A stretch of DNA of 43,232 bases from Dicyema japonicum (lineage: Eukaryota > Dicyemida > Rhombozoa > Dicyemidae). The DNA lies in contig RDEW01000031.1 of NCBI GenBank assembly GCA_011109175.1, positions 722,093 through 765,324 of the forward strand, written 5' to 3'. Of this stretch, positions 42,819 to 43,232 are shown in pieces. Made by a program: the position numbers and the translations under genes. Position 1 is the stretch's first letter. Every line of letters begins with the position of its first letter. Under the pieces are notes generated by a model. That model worked only from the letters and a program-made list of their open reading frames with translations. It searched no databases and had not been told where the DNA came from.

Positions 42819-43125
42819 TCATATTTCTTTAAGCACTGAGGATTTTTTACTTTTATCACTAAAATAATGGATTGCAAATTTTTCTATTTTTGAACGACAA
42901 AGCAATGCTATAATTTTTTCTCTGTCTCTTTTTTCATTGCAATTTGATGACAGTAGTGCATACGAATAGCTGTGTTGCCTTTTCAAATAAATGCATGTTT
43001 CATCACAGTTATAATTTTTTTTCTGGAAAATAAGCACGATTTAGACAAAAATGATTGTATATTTTTCTAAATTTCTTAGCTATTCTTTCCACGACTGTTT
43101 TTTTTAGTTCAATATCGTTGGCCAT
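42819..43125 (-). pseudogene. pogo/Tigger-like (DDE_1) transposase fragment
   Basis: On the minus strand, ATG at 43123-43125 opens MANDIELKKTVVERIAKKF and RKIYNHFCLNRAYFPEKK. A one-base break in an A-run (about 43020) leads to NYNCDETCIYLKRQHSYSY, EKRDREKIIALLCRS and SDKSKKSSVL, ending TGA 42819-42821. The segment Y/F-N-x-D-E-T, followed by K-x-R-x-T-x-L-L-C and K-S-x-x-P, is the first catalytic aspartate region of pogo/Tigger/CENP-B-type transposases. Only about 95 residues are present and the second and third catalytic acids are missing, so it is a truncated relic or a domesticated fragment. It converges on the kinesin, 131 bp apart. Confidence 0.6.
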
Positions 43126-43232
43126 TACTCTTTAAGAACTTTTTTGTTCTAATGATTTCCTTAGCAATCTTGTTTTTGGCATTTGAATCAAGTTTCAATT
43201 CTCTTTTTGATGTCATAGAGGTTAATTACAAA
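43126..43232. other. Window end, upstream of the transposase fragment
   Basis: A minus-strand frame beginning ATGACATCAAAAAGAG (about 43215) reads KLDSNAKNKIAKEIIRTKKF for about 30 codons and overlaps the transposase start out of frame. With a mini-intron or one-base correction it could be its 5' part. Confidence 0.3.

Overview
The window is AT-rich animal DNA, mostly dead or eroded mobile elements, with a few spliced host genes concentrated at the right end. The strongest clue to the organism is intron size. In three separate host genes the reading frame is restored only by removing GT...AG introns of about 19-32 nt. From memory, introns averaging around 26 nt are a known hallmark of dicyemid mesozoans. 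The repeat load (RTE, Jockey/I-like and restriction-like-endonuclease LINEs, hAT and pogo relics) also fits a small metazoan genome. I infer a dicyemid (Dicyema-like), with an orthonectid as the alternative. A ciliate is excluded because glutamine is encoded only by CAA/CAG in about 27 positions of the kinesin.

Layout. 0-13.6 kb: a segment bounded by inverted repeats of about 180 bp. It holds chimeric LINE copies (0.36-5.3 kb), a hAT-like relic (5.5-6.0 kb), two further LINE 3' fragments (7.0-8.35 kb), AT-rich sequence with short dispersed repeats, and a 1.5-kb TTAA-flanked element with 160-bp inverted arms (11.0-12.6 kb). 13.9-14.3 kb: a small spliced gene of unknown function. 14.8-15.7 kb: an internally deleted LINE. 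17.7-19.5 kb: an R2-like (RLE) LINE. 20.8-21.4 kb: a 197-bp tandem repeat. 26.3-28.3 kb: an RTE-type LINE. 28.6-30.6 kb: a 165-bp satellite related to sequence inside the 11-12.6 kb element. 31.0-31.9 kb and 36.2-36.9 kb: inverted copies of one block with two convergent genes, one TPX2-like; the second copy is decayed. 34.5-35.7 kb: another LINE relic. 37.17-42.69 kb: a KIF21-type kinesin gene. 42.8-43.1 kb: a pogo/Tigger-like transposase fragment.

The main discovery is the kinesin tail. A conserved motor (37.2-38.35 kb) is followed by a short helical stalk and then by nine tandem genomic units of about 360 bp (39.36-42.69 kb). Each unit is not a simple coding repeat. It contains three mini-introns (22, 32 and 22 nt), and their removal joins three exons into 285 nt, exactly 95 codons. 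The units then read through one another in frame to a terminal TGA. The WD40 domain usual for the KIF21 tail is not seen; an acidic repeat tail of roughly 850 residues takes its place.

Many one-base frame breaks occur in the kinesin and in single array units. They are nearly all indels and few are substitutions, so I read them as consensus errors of a long-read assembly and not as pseudogenisation. By contrast, the LINE copies share nonsense substitutions and rearrangement junctions and are truly dead.
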